A stretch of DNA of 64,000 nucleotides, from positions 34,751,385 through 34,815,384 of the forward strand of contig NC_079479.1 in assembly GCF_026230105.1 (NCBI RefSeq), in the 5' to 3' direction. Source of the DNA: Diorhabda sublineata (taxonomy: Eukaryota; Arthropoda; Insecta; Coleoptera; Chrysomelidae). Positions 45,836-59,272 of the stretch are shown here, in pieces. The translations under genes and the position numbers were made by a program. The notes under the pieces were generated by a model. That model was not told where the DNA came from. It worked only from the letters and a program-made list of their open reading frames with translations, and did not search any database. How positions within the stretch are numbered: the first letter of the stretch is position 1; every line of letters begins with the position of its first letter.

Positions 45836-48800
45836 TAATTTTTTTCGAAAAATGTACCCTTTTCCCGTTATTTTCCCATCAATGAAATGACATTAGTTTT
45901 AATACAATTTTTTAACTTTAACTATTTTACATCATATCTCCCTGAAATTTCAGTCGAAACAACTTTTTCAGTAGTCATTCGAAAGGTCTTTTTAAGCTCT
46001 TTAAAAAGTATTTTATGAGTTTTTTTTCGAAAAATGTATCCTTTTCCCGTTATTTTCCCATCAATGAAATGACATTAGTTTTAGTACAATTTTTTTAACT
46101 TTAACTATTTTACATCATATCTCCCTGAAATTTCAGTCGAAACAACTTTTTCAGTAGTCATTCGAAAGGTCTTTTTAAGCTCTTTAAAAAGTATTTTATG
46201 AGTTTTTTTTCGAAAAATGTACCCTTTTCCCGTTATTTTCCCATCAATGAAATGACATTAGTTTTAATACAATTTTTTAACTTTAACTATTTTACATCAT
46301 ATCTCCCTGAAATTTCAGTCGAAACAACTTTTTCAGTAGTCATTCGAAAGGTCTTTTTAAGCTCTTTAAAAAGTATTTTATGAGTTTTTTTTCGAAAAAT
46401 GTATCCTTTTCCCGTTATTTTCCCATCAATGAAATGACATTAGTTTTAGTACAATTTTTTTAACTTTAACTATTTTACATCATATCTCCCTGAAATTTCA
46501 GTCGAAACAACTTTTTCAGTAGTCATTCGAAAGGTCTTTTTAAGCTCTTTAAAAAGTATTCTATGAGTTTTTTTCGAAAAATGTACCCTTTTCCCGTTGT
46601 TTTCTCATCAGTGAAATGACATTAGTTTTAATACAATTTTTTAACTTTAACTATTTTACATCATATCTCCCTGAAATTTCAGTCGAAACGACTTTTTCAG
46701 TAGTCATTCGAAAGGTCTTTTTAAGCTCTTTAAAAAGTATTTTATGAGTTTTTTTTCGAAAAATGTATCCTTTTCCCGTTATTTTCCCATCAATGAAATG
46801 ACATTAGTTTTAGTACAATTTTTTTAACTTTAACTATTTTACATCATATCTCCCTGAAATTTCAGTCGAAACGACTTTTTCAGTAGTCATTCGAAAGGTC
46901 TTTTTAAGCTCTTTAAAAAGTATTCTATGAGTTTTTTTCGAAAAATGTACCCTTTTCCCGTTGTTTTCCCATCAATGAAATGACATTAGTTTTAGTACAA
47001 TTTTTTTAACTTTAACTATTTTACATCATATCTCACTGAAATTTTAGTCGATACGACTTTTATCAATAGTCATTCGAAAGGTCTTTTTAAGCTCTTTAAA
47101 AAGTATTCTATGAGTTTTTTTCGAAAAATGTACCCTTTTCCCGTTATTTTCCCATCAATGAAATGACATTAGTTTTAGTACAATTTTTTTAACTTTAACT
47201 ATTTTACATCATATCTCCCTGAAATTTCAGTCGCAACGACTTTTTCAGTAGTCATTCGAAAGGTCTTTTTAAGCTCTTTAAAAAGTATTTTATGAGTTTT
47301 TTTTTGAAAAATGTATCCTTTTCCCGTTATTTTCCCATCAATGAAATGACATTAGTTTTAGTACAATTTTTTTAACTTTAACTATTTTACATCATATCTC
47401 CCTGAAATTTCAGTCGAAACGACTTTTTCAGTAGTCATTCGAAAGGTCTTTTTAAGCTCTTTAAAAAGTATTCTATGGGTTTTTTTCGAAAAATGTACCC
47501 TTTTCCCGTTATTTTCCCATCAATGAAATGACATTAGTTTTAATACAATTTTTTAACTTTAACTATTTTACATCATATCTCCCTGAAATTTCAGTCGAAA
47601 CAACTTTTTCAGTAGTCATTCGAAAGGTCTTTTTAAGCTCTTTAAAAAGTATTCTATGAGTTTTTTTCGAAAAATGTATCCTTTTCCTGTTATTTTCCCA
47701 TCAATGAAATGACATTAGTTTTAGTACAATTTTTTTAACTTTAACTATTTTACATCATATCTCCCTGAAATTTCAGTCGAAACGACTTTTTCAGTAGTCA
47801 TTCGAAAGGTCTTTTTAAGCTCTTTAAAAAGTATTCTATGAGTTTTTTTCGAAAAATGTACCCTTTTCCCGTTATTTTCCCATCAATGAAATGACATTAG
47901 TTTTAGTACAATTTTTTTAACTTTAACTATTTTACATCATATCTCCCTGAAATTTCAGTCGCAACGACTTTTTCAGTAGTCATTCGAAAGGTCTTTTTAA
48001 GCTCTTTAAAAAGTATTTTATGAGTTTTTTTTCGAAAAATGTACCCTTTTCCCGTTATTTTCCCATCAATGAAATGACATTAGTTTTAATACAATTTTTT
48101 AACTTTAACTATTTTACATCATATCTCCCTGAAATTTCAGTCGAAACGACTTTTACAGTAGTCATTCGAAAGGTCTTTTTAAGCTCTTTAAAAAGTATTT
48201 TATGAGTTTTTTTTCGAAAAATGTACCCTTTTCCCGTTATTTTCCCATCAATGAAATGACATTAGTTTTAGTACAATTTTTTTAACTTTAACTATTTTAC
48301 ATCATATCTCACTGAAATTTTAGTCGATACGACTTTTATCAATAGTCATTTGAAAGGTCTTTTTAAGCTCTTTAAAAAGTATTCTATGAGTTTTTTTCGA
48401 AAAATGTACCCTTTTCCCGTTATTTTCCCATCAATGAAATGACATTAGTTTTAGTACAATTTTTTTAACTTTAACTATTTTACATCATATCTCCCTGAAA
48501 TTTCAGTCGCAACGACTTTTTCAGTAGTCATTCGAAAGGTCTTTTTAAGCTCTTTAAAAAGTATTTTATGAGTTTTTTTTCGAAAAATGTACCCTTTTCC
48601 CGTTATTTTCCCATCAATGAAATGACATTAGTTTTAATACAATTTTTTAACTTTAACTATTTTACATCATATCTCCCTGAAATTTCAGTCGAAACGACTT
48701 TTACAGTAGTCATTCGAAAGGTCTTTTTAAGCTCTTTAAAAAGTATTTTATGAGTTTTTTTTCGAAAAATGTACCCTTTTCCCGTTATTTTCCCATCAAT

Positions 48801-51800
48801 GAAATGACATTAGTTTTAGTACAATTTTTTTAACTTTAACTATTTTACATCATATCTCACTGAAATTTTAGTCGATACGACTTTTATCAATAGTCATTTG
48901 AAAGGTCTTTTTAAGCTCTTTAAAAAGTATTCTATGAGTTTTTTTCGAAAAATGTACCCTTTTCCCGTTATTTTCCCATCAATGAAATGACATTAGTTTT
49001 AGTACAATTTTTTTAACTTTAACTATTTTACATCATATCTCCCTGAAATTTCAGTCGCAACGACTTTTTCAGTAGTCATTCGAAAGGTCTTTTTAAGCTC
49101 TTTAAAAAGTATTTTATGAGTTTTTTTTCGAAAAATGTATCCTTTTCCCGTTGTTTTCTCATCAGTGAAATGACATTAGTTTTAATACAATTTTTTAACT
49201 TTAACTATTTTACATCATATCTCCCTGAAATTTCAGTCGAAACGACTTTTTCAGTAGTCATTCGAAAGGTCTTTTTAAGCTCTTTAAAAAGTATTCTATG
49301 AGTTTTTTTCGAAAAATGTACCCTTTTCCCGTTATTTTCCCATCAATGAAATGACATTAGTTTTAGTACAATTTTTTTAACTTTAACTATTTTACATCAT
49401 ATCTCCCTGAAATTTCAGTCGCAACGACTTTTTCAGTAGTCATTCGAAAGGTCTTTTTAAGCTCTTTAAAAAGTATTTTATGAGTTTTTTTTCGAAAAAT
49501 GTACCCTTTTCCCGTTATTTTCCCATCAATGAAATGACATTAGTTTTAATACAATTTTTTAACTTTAACTATTTTACATCATATCTCCCTGAAATTTCAG
49601 TCGAAACGACTTTTACAGTAGTCATTCGAAAGGTCTTTTTAAGCTCTTTAAAAAGTATTTTATGAGTTTTTTTTCGAAAAATGTACCCTTTTCCCGTTAT
49701 TTTCCCATCAATGAAATGACATTAGTTTTAGTACAATTTTTTTAACTTTAACTATTTTACATCATATCTCACTGAAATTTTAGTCGATACGACTTTTATC
49801 AATAGTCATTTGAAAGGTCTTTTTAAGCTCTTTAAAAAGTATTCTATGAGTTTTTTTCGAAAAATGTACCCTTTTCCCGTTATTTTCCCATCAATGAAAT
49901 GACATTAGTTTTAGTACAATTTTTTTAACTTTAACTATTTTACATCATATCTCCCTGAAATTTCAGTCGCAACGACTTTTTCAGTAGTCATTCGAAAGGT
50001 CTTTTTAAGCTCTTTAAAAAGTATTTTATGAGTTTTTTTTCGAAAAATGTACCCTTTTCCCGTTATTTTCCCATCAATGAAATGACATTAGTTTTAATAC
50101 AATTTTTTAACTTTAACTATTTTACATCATATCTCCCTGAAATTTCAGTCGAAACGACTTTTACAGTAGTCATTCGAAAGGTCTTTTTAAGCTCTTTAAA
50201 AAGTATTTTATGAGTTTTTTTTCGAAAAATGTACCCTTTTCCCGTTATTTTCCCATCAATGAAATGACATTAGTTTTAGTACAATTTTTTTAACTTTAAC
50301 TATTTTACATCATATCTCACTGAAATTTTAGTCGATACGACTTTTATCAATAGTCATTTGAAAGGTCTTTTTAAGCTCTTTAAAAAGTATTCTATGAGTT
50401 TTTTTCGAAAAATGTACCCTTTTCCCGTTATTTTCCCATCAATGAAATGACATTAGTTTTAGTACAATTTTTTTAACTTTAACTATTTTACATCATATCT
50501 CCCTGAAATTTCAGTCGCAACGACTTTTTCAGTAGTCATTCGAAAGGTCTTTTTAAGCTCTTTAAAAAGTATTTTATGAGTTTTTTTTCGAAAAATGTAC
50601 CCTTTTCCCGTTATTTTCCCATCAATGAAATGACATTAGTTTTAATACAATTTTTTAACTTTAACTATTTTACATCATATCTCCCTGAAATTTCAGTCGA
50701 AACGACTTTTACAGTAGTCATTCGAAAGGTCTTTTTAAGCTCTTTAAAAAGTATTTTATGAGTTTTTTTTCGAAAAATGTACCCTTTTCCCGTTATTTTC
50801 CCATCAATGAAATGACATTAGTTTTAGTACAATTTTTTTAACTTTAACTATTTTACATCATATCTCACTGAAATTTTAGTCGATACGACTTTTATCAATA
50901 GTCATTTGAAAGGTCTTTTTAAGCTCTTTAAAAAGTATTCTATGAGTTTTTTTCGAAAAATGTACCCTTTTCCCGTTATTTTCCCATCAATGAAATGACA
51001 TTAGTTTTAGTACAATTTTTTTAACTTTAACTATTTTACATCATATCTCCCTGAAATTTCAGTCGCAACGACTTTTTCAGTAGTCATTCGAAAGGTCTTT
51101 TTAAGCTCTTTAAAAAGTATTTTATGAGTTTTTTTTCGAAAAATGTATCCTTTTCCCGTTGTTTTCTCATCAGTGAAATGACATTAGTTTTAATACAATT
51201 TTTTAACTTTAACTATTTTACATCATATCTCCCTGAAATTTCAGTCGAAACGACTTTTTCAGTAGTCATTCGAAAGGTCTTTTTAAGCTCTTTAAAAAGT
51301 ATTCTATGAGTTTTTTTCGAAAAATGTACCCTTTTCCCGTTATTTTCCCATCAATGAAATGACATTAGTTTTAATACAATTTTTTTAACTTTAACTATTT
51401 TACATCATATCTCCCTGAAATTTCAGTCGCAACGACTTTTTCAGTAGTCATTCGAAAGGTCTTTTTAAGCTCTTTAAAAAGTATTTTATGAGTTTTTTTT
51501 CGAAAAATGTATCCTTTTCCCGTTATTTTCCCATCAATGAAATGACATTAGTTTTAGTACAATTTTTTTAACTTTAACTATTTTACACCATATCTCCCTG
51601 AAATTTCAGTCGAAACGACTTTTTCAGTAGTCATTCGAAAGGTCTTTTTAAGCTCTTTAAAAAGTATTCTATGAGTTTTTTTCGAAAAATGTACCCTTTT
51701 CCCGTTGTTTTCCCATCAATGAAATGACATTAGTTTTAATACAATTTTTTAACTTTAACTATTTTACATCATATCTCCCTGAAATTTCAGTCGAAACAAC

Positions 51801-52065
51801 TTTTTCAGTAGTCATTCGAAAGGTCTTTTTAAGCTCTTTAAAAAGTATTCTATGAGTTTTTTTCGAAAAATGTACACTTTTCCCATTATTTTCCCATCAA
51901 TGAAATGACATTAGTTTTAATACAATTTTTTAACTTTAACTATTTTACATCATATCTCCCTGAAATTTCAGTCGAAAGGACTTTTTCAGTAATCATTCGA
52001 AAGGTCTTTTTAAGCTCTTTAAAAAGTATTCTATGAGTTTTTTTCGAAAAATGTACCCTTGTCTT
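45836..52065. repeat. 182-bp satellite array, about 34 monomers, 11-mer higher-order repeat
   Basis: CGAAAAATGTA recurs every 182-183 bp from 45,846 to 52,045. Monomers carry CCCGTTATTTTCCCATCAAT and CATCATATCTCCCTGAAATT. Variants (CTCACTGAAATTTTAGTCGATACG; CTCATCAGTGAAATG; TTTTACAGTAGTC) recur with fixed spacing: positions 48,020, 48,568 and 49,116 are matched at 50,028, 50,576 and 51,124, a shift of 2,008 bp, which is 11 monomers. Trimer spacing of 548 bp also occurs within each block. The recurring 61-codon open frame on the plus strand is a by-product. Confidence 0.95.
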
Positions 52066-53400
52066 GCTGGATAATCCTCTACTTCTATGACAAGCACTTT
52101 CTGGAAAAAATCGCTCCAGGAGAATCCTACAGTTTATACGTTAAATTGTAGTGACATTTTGCAGCTCAAGCACAAAAAAATTGCTGCTTATAACACATTC
52201 TCTCCAAATGGTCCAATTACACTAACCAAGATCCAGCTGGTACTGAATTTGAAGCATTAATAAACAAATTATCGCAAAATATTTACGGGATCACCATCAA
52301 CTGCATATAATGCATTTTTCTCTAGACCTGGTCTTCGTATAGGTCGTCGTTGACCTTCGACATCTTTTTTGTTGGGAAACTTCCTAAAATATCATTTCCA
52401 GTTCACTCAATTCGGCCCGGAAACCTTCTGGTTTCTCACGAGTTACCTCTTCCAAGTTCAAAGAAATGAACTCCGTAGATTCCGTAAATAAACTCCGTAG
52501 ATTCCGCAAATAAACTCCGTAGATTCCGTGTGTATATTTGATAAGTTGTAGGCTTATCAATCAACGCGATAATCAGTACACAGCTCAATTAAAAACGATT
52601 GTGTTGTTTCAAAACTCAATTTATGATAATTTTTTTCAGAATGTTTCTTTATGGCGAACGGTTTCTTTGGCATGTACGACGTTTTAAAAACCTGCGTATC
52701 TCCTGAACTATGAATTTTATCGACTTAATCAACTTTAAAGGCTTATAACTCACTCTTTAGTAATTAACTAGTTAAGACATCGTGATTTCGTTAATTAGTT
52801 ATTGGCAAGAATGGAAATCAGAACATTAGTAGATATATTTAATTGTATTTCAAAGTAAGGTTAAGTATAACCAGCAACTAATTATAAAACCTTAAACTTG
52901 AAACCGCTAACGAGTGCAAATGACAATGCGTTTTAGCAAGTTCGGAAACGGAAATTAGTTTAGTAATTCGACTCTAGAATACAATTAAACCAGATATATA
53001 TATAAACAGAATATCCAAGTTTAGTAGTGATAATAAATATTAGTTACAATCAAGTTCTGTTTCAAGATTCATTGAAATTGAGATAATTAGTAAAAGCTTT
53101 GATAACAAATACCAATATTCCTAATTATTTCAAAGTTACAGTGTAAAATCACCTCGTACAATAATTATTATCATAATTCAACGGTTGATACAAGTTCTGT
53201 ATTCATTTGCATACCGAAAGTTGCGTTTTGAGTGTTCCATGTTATGAAAGTGACAGTTCCGTATCGCAAAACACTTTCGAGACGCTCTGGAGTTACTCTA
53301 GAGTGACACTTCAATATTGACAGTTGACAGTTTTACTTCGATGATTAACATTAAATTTTCTGAAATTATTTGTTTTATCCGAAGTTTTGTCTAAATTACC
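52066..53400. other. Unassigned sequence with a short 22-bp triple repeat
   Basis: No gene recognised. CTCCGTAGATTCCG with a linking AAATAAA occurs three times at 52,471, 52,493 and 52,515 (22-bp period). Confidence 0.5.
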
Positions 53401-53408
53401 GAACAACA

Positions 53409-53609
53409 ATGAATGATGATGAAAAAGAAAACGTCAACGATGAAGAGTTGTCGGATAAATCGCGTGCAAGGTTCGAAAAACAGTTCGAGCTCTTTATGAA
53501 CCAGAAAAAGGCGAAAAACCCAACGGAAAATCTAAAATCTGGAAAAATTCTACTTTATGATCTACATTCTCGATGTTTATTATTTTCTATTATTTATTTT
53601 CTTTCCTAA
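53409..53609 (+). CDS. Short acidic/basic ORF, function unknown (possible exon or transposon fragment)
   Basis: ATG in good context (ACAACAATGAATG). The product starts MNDDEKENVNDEELSDKSRA, then RFEKQFELFMNQKKAKNPTE. The first ~45 codons look coding-like (charged, helical), while the last part (LLYDLHSRCLLFSIIYFLS) looks like read-through into non-coding DNA. No domain recognised. The RFEKQFELFMNQKK phrase recalls the N-termini of some domesticated integrase or transposase proteins, but this is only an impression. It could be a real first exon whose donor I cannot fix, or a fragment. Low certainty. Confidence 0.3.
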   Translation: MNDDEKENVNDEELSDKSRARFEKQFELFMNQKKAKNPTENLKSGKILLYDLHSRCLLFSIIYFLS

Positions 53610-53779
53610 GTGTAATTGAAAAAGTTTTGGATCTGTTTTCAGACTCGTTTTCATATTCTGTTCAGAGGAATTAACTTTCCAGTGTGAGTTCCAGGTATTT
53701 TCCCTTGTACGTCTAGTTCCAAGCGTTTGAGTTCGAGTTTTTTCTTCCTTCTTCTTCTTCTTATCCATTTTTAAGATGT

Positions 53780-54480
53780 CATGATCTGTGAGTTATGCAG
53801 GTTGCTCTGTATCAGTTCCTGGGAGGTGGCTACCAGCTGTCCTCCAAGTGGTTGTCCAGGTTCACTTTTGCCTAAGCCTGCTTTTCGTTTTGGTGGTTTC
53901 TATTCCGTAAGTCATGGTTGGCCTGATACAAGTCTTTCAGATACTAACTTTGCTGCCTTAAGCAGCCCGATATGGCAATCTCTTTGTTTGTCTGACTTCT
54001 TAGGTCGTGATAACTCGACAGGTCCATCCAATTGTGATACTTGTTCGATGATTTCGTCCTGAACTACCAGTTTACATCGTACGTGTTTTTTAGCAAAGGT
54101 TTTCTTTCTAATTAAGGTAATTAGATGGGTTTTGTTTGGGTTTAGATTCGTTCCCACCGATCGACATCATCTTCTGCGATAGTTCAAACCTCTTTGAGCT
54201 AAATTACTCAGTCCGCGTAAGATTTAGTCCATTACTAAGCTCCACTTAGATGAGGATGCTTTCCATTCTTGTGGTCATCTCTCGTGGGTAGAATTTTCGT
54301 CTTCTATGTCTTTGTTTATTCCTCAGAGCATTCTGAACTCAGTTTGTCAAGTTTCCACTTGAGAATTTCTGTTCTAACGTTCTAAATAAAAACGATACGA
54401 AGCTGATCGATCTGAAGTGCCTGGGGTAATTGGTGTCCTTTCCTACGAAGGCTATTTAGGCTCTCCAAAGCTGCTTCGAC
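53780..54480 (-). pseudogene. LINE reverse transcriptase remnant, internally deleted
   Basis: Minus strand, 5' to 3': GKDTNYPRHFRSISFVSFLF near 54,450-54,390 (the GKDPxxPxSFRPISLLSFLxK box of Jockey/R1-type reverse transcriptases), then only ~250 nt later LNPNKTHLITLIRKK (54,142-54,098) and LVVQDEIIEQVSQL, matching the LSVNPxKTxLVLFTRK and later KYLGV region. Normally several hundred more bases separate these boxes and the YADD motif lies between, so the core is deleted. Frameshifts throughout. Confidence 0.65.
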
Positions 54481-55244
54481 TAGATAAAGTTTGATTAGTT
54501 TTCTTCCTGGCTTTTTAAAGATGGATCGGCGACTTGAACGGTTGAAACGTGTTGCTTAGCCTTTGCTGCAGCTTCTTTCGTCTGCTAGTTGGTTCCTCAT
54601 TGTCTTTCTGTTACCAGAATCAATATCCTTGCAGACTTTTCTGAAGTTTTGCTTCCAAAACACTTTGAAGAGGTGTCGTGTCTCAGTATAGAATTTGAGA
54701 TCTAATAAGAGGCTAACAGACATAATATTGCATTAAATAGTCGAGATATATCGAAATTAATTCCGATGCATAATTATTTATATATTATAAAGTTGTTTAA
54801 TGTGTTTTCCTGGATTTGATAATCATCGCATACCTACAAATCAAAACCTTGACGGTCTAGTTTGGAAATCAAGAATATAATTCATAAAACTACTTCTCTA
54901 GACGGTTAAATGAACAAATACTTACATTCTTTTATTCTATAAGTTTCACTTTTTGAAATTCGTTAGGTAATCGATATTTCTACACCAATATTTTGAAAAA
55001 ACAATATCGGTACGACAAAAATTCATAAGTTTACATTTTCTAGCTGTATTCTGATGCGTCAATATACCTCAGAATGTCTGTGGATAAAATATGACAGCTT
55101 ATAACTCCGGCATAACAAAATATCAACTTTTCATAACCAATACCCTGTCGAAATTCAAATCTAAATACCTTAAAATATGCATATTAGTTCAAACTAAATG
55201 ACACACATGATTCCCATCAGAATACAATTCATTTTCTATAACAT
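54481..55244. other. Unassigned sequence
   Basis: May include further 5' LINE sequence up to about 54,650. The rest is AT-rich with nothing recognised. Confidence 0.45.
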
Positions 55245-58200
55245 TTCATATCAAATATCAATGTATTTGTTCTATTGACTGCGCCATATCGTTTATTACA
55301 CACCAAAGTTTGTCTATGACTCGAATCGCAGTACGCCAAGTGTCTCTTTCAACGTACTAAACAAATAATAGTCGCATGGTGACAAATCTAGACTATAACG
55401 AGGAGATTGTATAAGATCTGGCGTTGTCTTGCAGAAATTTCGCACTTCGGATTGGAATATGAGTAGTTTTGCTCTTTGGACTGGTTTCGACATGTTTTCT
55501 CTCCCTGTTAAGCCTCTTTTCTCTTTCCCTTTTCGCTTTAGGTCCACCTCTTGTTTTATTTTTGTCAACTTTTGTTTCGCTGGTCTTGAATCTTTCATTT
55601 TTTGTACGCACCAACTCAACTGTCTTTGCTCTGTGGTGAACATTCGGTGCAATAAATTCTCTCCTTCCATTTGAGGAACCCGTGCTCGAAATTAAGCAGT
55701 CTTGGCACCCATTAGGCTGTTTAAATTCATTTTATATAAGATTTCATATCAAATATCATGATATTTGTTCTATTGACTGCGCCATATCGTTTATTACACA
55801 CCAAAGTTTGTCTATGACTCGAATCGCAGTACGCCAAGTGTCTTTTCAACGTACTAAACAAATAATAGTCGCATGGTGACAAATCTAGACTATAATGAGG
55901 AGATTGTATAAGATCTGGCGTTGTCTTGCAGAAATTTCGCACTTCGGATTGGAATATGAGTAGTTTTGCTCTTTGGACTGGTTTCGACATGTTTTCTCTC
56001 CCTGTTAAGCCTCTTTTCTCTTTCCCTTTTCGCTTTAGGTCCACCTCTTGTTTTATTTTTGTCAACTTTTGTTTCGCTGGTCTTGAATCTTTCATTTTTT
56101 GTACGCACCAACTCAACTGTCTTTGCTCTATGGTGAATATTCGGTGCAATAAATTCTCTCCTTCCATTTGAAGAGCTCGTGCTCGAAATTAAGCAGTCTT
56201 GGCACCCATTTGGCTGTTTAAATTCATTTTATATAAGATTTCATATCAAATATCATGATATTTGTTCTATTGACTGCGCCATATCGTTTATTACACACCA
56301 AAGTTTGTCTATGACTCGAATCGCAGTACGCCAAGTGTCTCTTTCAACGTACTAAACAAATAATAGTCGCATGGTGACAAATCTAGACTATAACGAGGAA
56401 ATTGTATAAGATCTGGCGTTGTCTTGCAGCAATTTCGCACTCCGGATTGGAATATGAGTAGTTTTGATCTTTAGACTGGTTTCGACATGTTTTTTTTGTT
56501 AATTGCTGTTATTTTTGCTTCTCTTCCTGTTAAGCATCTTTTCTCTTTCCCTTTTCGCTTTAGGTCCACTTCTTGTTTTATTTTTGTCAACTTTTGTTTC
56601 GCTGGTCTTGAATCTTTCATTTTTTGTACTCACCAACTCAACTGTCTTTGCTCTATGGTGAATATTCGGTGCAATAAATTCTCTCCTTCCATTTGAGGAG
56701 CCTGTGCTCGAAATTAAGCAGTCTTGGCACCCATTTGGCTGTTTAAATTCATTTTATATAAGATTTCATATCAAATATCATGATATTTGTTCTATTGACT
56801 GCGCCATATCGTTTATTACACACCAAAGTTTGTCTATGACTCGAATCGCAGTACGCCAAGTGTCTTTTCAACGTACTAAACAAATAATAGTCGCATGGTG
56901 ACAAATCTAGACTATAATGAGGAGATTGTATAAGATCTGGCGTTGTCTTGCAGCAATTTCGCACTCCGGATTGGAATATGAGTAGTTTTGATCTTTGGAC
57001 TGGTTTCGACATGTTTTCTCTCCCTGTTAAGCCTCTTTTCTCTTTCCCTTTTCGCTTTAGGTCCACCTCTTGTTTTATTTTTGTCAACTTTTGTTTCGCT
57101 GGTCTTGAATCTTTCATTTTTTGTACGCACCAACTCAACTGTCTTTGCTCTATGGTGAATATTCGGTGCAATAAATTCTCTCTTTCCATTTGAGGAGCCC
57201 GTGCTCGAAATTAAGCAGTCTTGGCACCCATTAGGCTGTTTAAATTCATTTTATATAAGATTTCATATCAAATATCATGATATTTGTTCTATTGACTGCG
57301 CCATATCGTTTATTACACACCAAAGTTTGTCTATGACTCGAATCGCAGTACGCCAAGTGTCTTTTCAACGTACTAAACAAATAATAGTCGCATGGTGACA
57401 AATCTAGACTATAACGAGGAGATTGTATAAGATCTGGCGTTGTCTTGCAGAAATTTCGCACTTCGGATTGGAATATGAGTAGTTTTGCTCTTTGGACTGG
57501 TTTCGACATGTTTTCTCTCCCTGTTAAGCCTCTTTTCTCTTTCCCTTTTCGCTTTAGGTCCACCTCTTGTTTTATTTTTGTCAACTTTTGTTTCGCTGGT
57601 CTTGAATCTTTCATTTTTTGTACGCACCAACTCAACTGTCTTTGCTCTATGGTGAATATTCGGTGCAATAAATTCTCTCCTTCCATTTGAAGAGCTCGTG
57701 CTCGAAATTAAGCAGTCTTGGCACCCATTTGGCTGTTTAAATTCATTTTATATAAGATTTCATATCAAATATCATGATATTTGTTCTATTGACTGCGCCA
57801 TATCGTTTATTACACACCAAAGTTTGTCTATGACTCGAATCGCAGTACGCCAAGTGTCTCTTTCAACGTACTAAACAAATAATAGTCGCATGGTGACAAA
57901 TCTAGACTATAACGAGGAAATTGTATAAGATCTGGCGTTGTCTTGCAGCAATTTCGCACTCCGGATTGGAATATGAGTAGTTTTGATCTTTAGACTGGTT
58001 TCGACATGTTTTTTTTGTTAATTGCTGTTATTTTTGCTTCTCTTCCTGTTAAGCATCTTTTCTCTTTCCCTTTTCGCTTTAGGTCCACTTCTTGTTTTAT
58101 TTTTGTCAACTTTTGTTTCGCTGGTCTTGAATCTTTCATTTTTTGTACTCACCAACTCAACTGTCTTTGCTCTATGGTGAATATTCGGTGCAATAAATTC

Positions 58201-59272
58201 TCTCCTTCCATTTGAGGAGCCTGTGCTCGAAATTAAGCAGTCTTGGCACCCATTTGGCTGTTTAAATTCATTTTATATAAGATTTCATATCAAATATCAT
58301 ATTTGTTCTATTGACTGCGCCATATCGTTTATTACACACCAAAGTTTGTCTATGACTCGAATCGCCATTCGCCAAGTTTCTTTTCAACGTACCAAACAAA
58401 TAATAGTCGCTGGTGACAAATCTAGACTATAACGAGGAAATTGTATAAGATCTGGCGTTGTCTTGCAGAAATTTCGCACTTCGTATTGGAATATGAGTAG
58501 TTTTGCTCTTTGGACTGGTTTCGACATGTTTTCTCTCCCTGTTAAGCCTCTTTTCTCTTTCCCTTTTCGCTTTAGGTCCACTTCTTGTTTTATTTTTGTC
58601 AACTTTTGTTTCGCTGGTCTTGAATCTTTCATTTTTTGTACTCACCAACTCAACTGTCTTTGCTCTATGGTGAATATTCGGTGCAATAAATTCTCTCCTT
58701 CCATTTGAAGAGCTCGTGCTCGAAATTAAGCAGTCTTGGCACCCATTAGGCTGTTTAAATTCATTTTATATAAGATTTCATATCAAATATCATGATATTT
58801 GTTCTATTGACTGCGCCATATCGTTTATTACACACCAAAGTTTGTCTATGACTCGAATCGCAGTACGCCAAGTGTCTTTTCAACGTACTAAACAAATAAT
58901 AGTCGCATGGTGACAAATCTAGACTATAACGAGGAAATTGTATAAGATCTGGCGTTGTCTTGCAGCAATTTCGCACTCCGGATTGGAATATGAGTAGTTT
59001 TGATCTTTAGACTGGTTTCGACATGTTTTTTTTTGTTAATTGCTGTTATTTTTGCTTCTCTTCCTGTTAAGCATCTTTTCTCTTTCCCTTTTCGCTTTAG
59101 GTCCACCTCTTGTTTTGTTTTTGTCAACTGTTGTTTCACTGGTCTTGAATCTTTCATTTTTTGTACGCACCAACTCAACTGTCTTTGCTCTGTGGTGAAC
59201 ATTCGGTGCAATAAATTCTCTCCTTCCATTTGAGGAGCCCGTGCTCAAAATTAAGCAGTCTTGGCACCCATT
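55245..59272 (-). repeat. ~500-bp x 8 array containing a mariner transposase tail, three-monomer higher-order period
   Basis: TATTGACTGCGCCATATCG recurs at 55,273, 55,771, 56,268, 56,793, 57,290, 57,787, 58,309 and 58,805: steps 498, 497, 525, 497, 497, 522, 496. The longer units carry a ~28-bp insert (GTTAATTGCTGTTATTTTTG). The pattern short-short-long gives a 1,519-bp higher-order unit. On the minus strand each monomer encodes FLQDNARSYT in one frame and PRYSLDLSPCDYYLFSTLKR in another: the QDNAxxHT and PxYSPDLxPCDYxLFxxLK boxes of a mariner transposase, separated by a frameshift. The remainder is a Lys/Arg-rich frame (for example KNKTRGGPKAKREREKRLNR) of unknown origin. Composite transposon-derived satellite, no functional gene. 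Confidence 0.9.

Noticed and set aside
46198..51309. Repeated 61-codon open frames as genes
   Set aside because: They are by-products of the 182-bp satellite and include poly-T derived Phe runs; no sign of coding constraint.
55314..59229. Basic 146-codon proteins as functional genes
   Set aside because: Frame is broken between the two transposase boxes and the frames repeat with the ~500-bp satellite.
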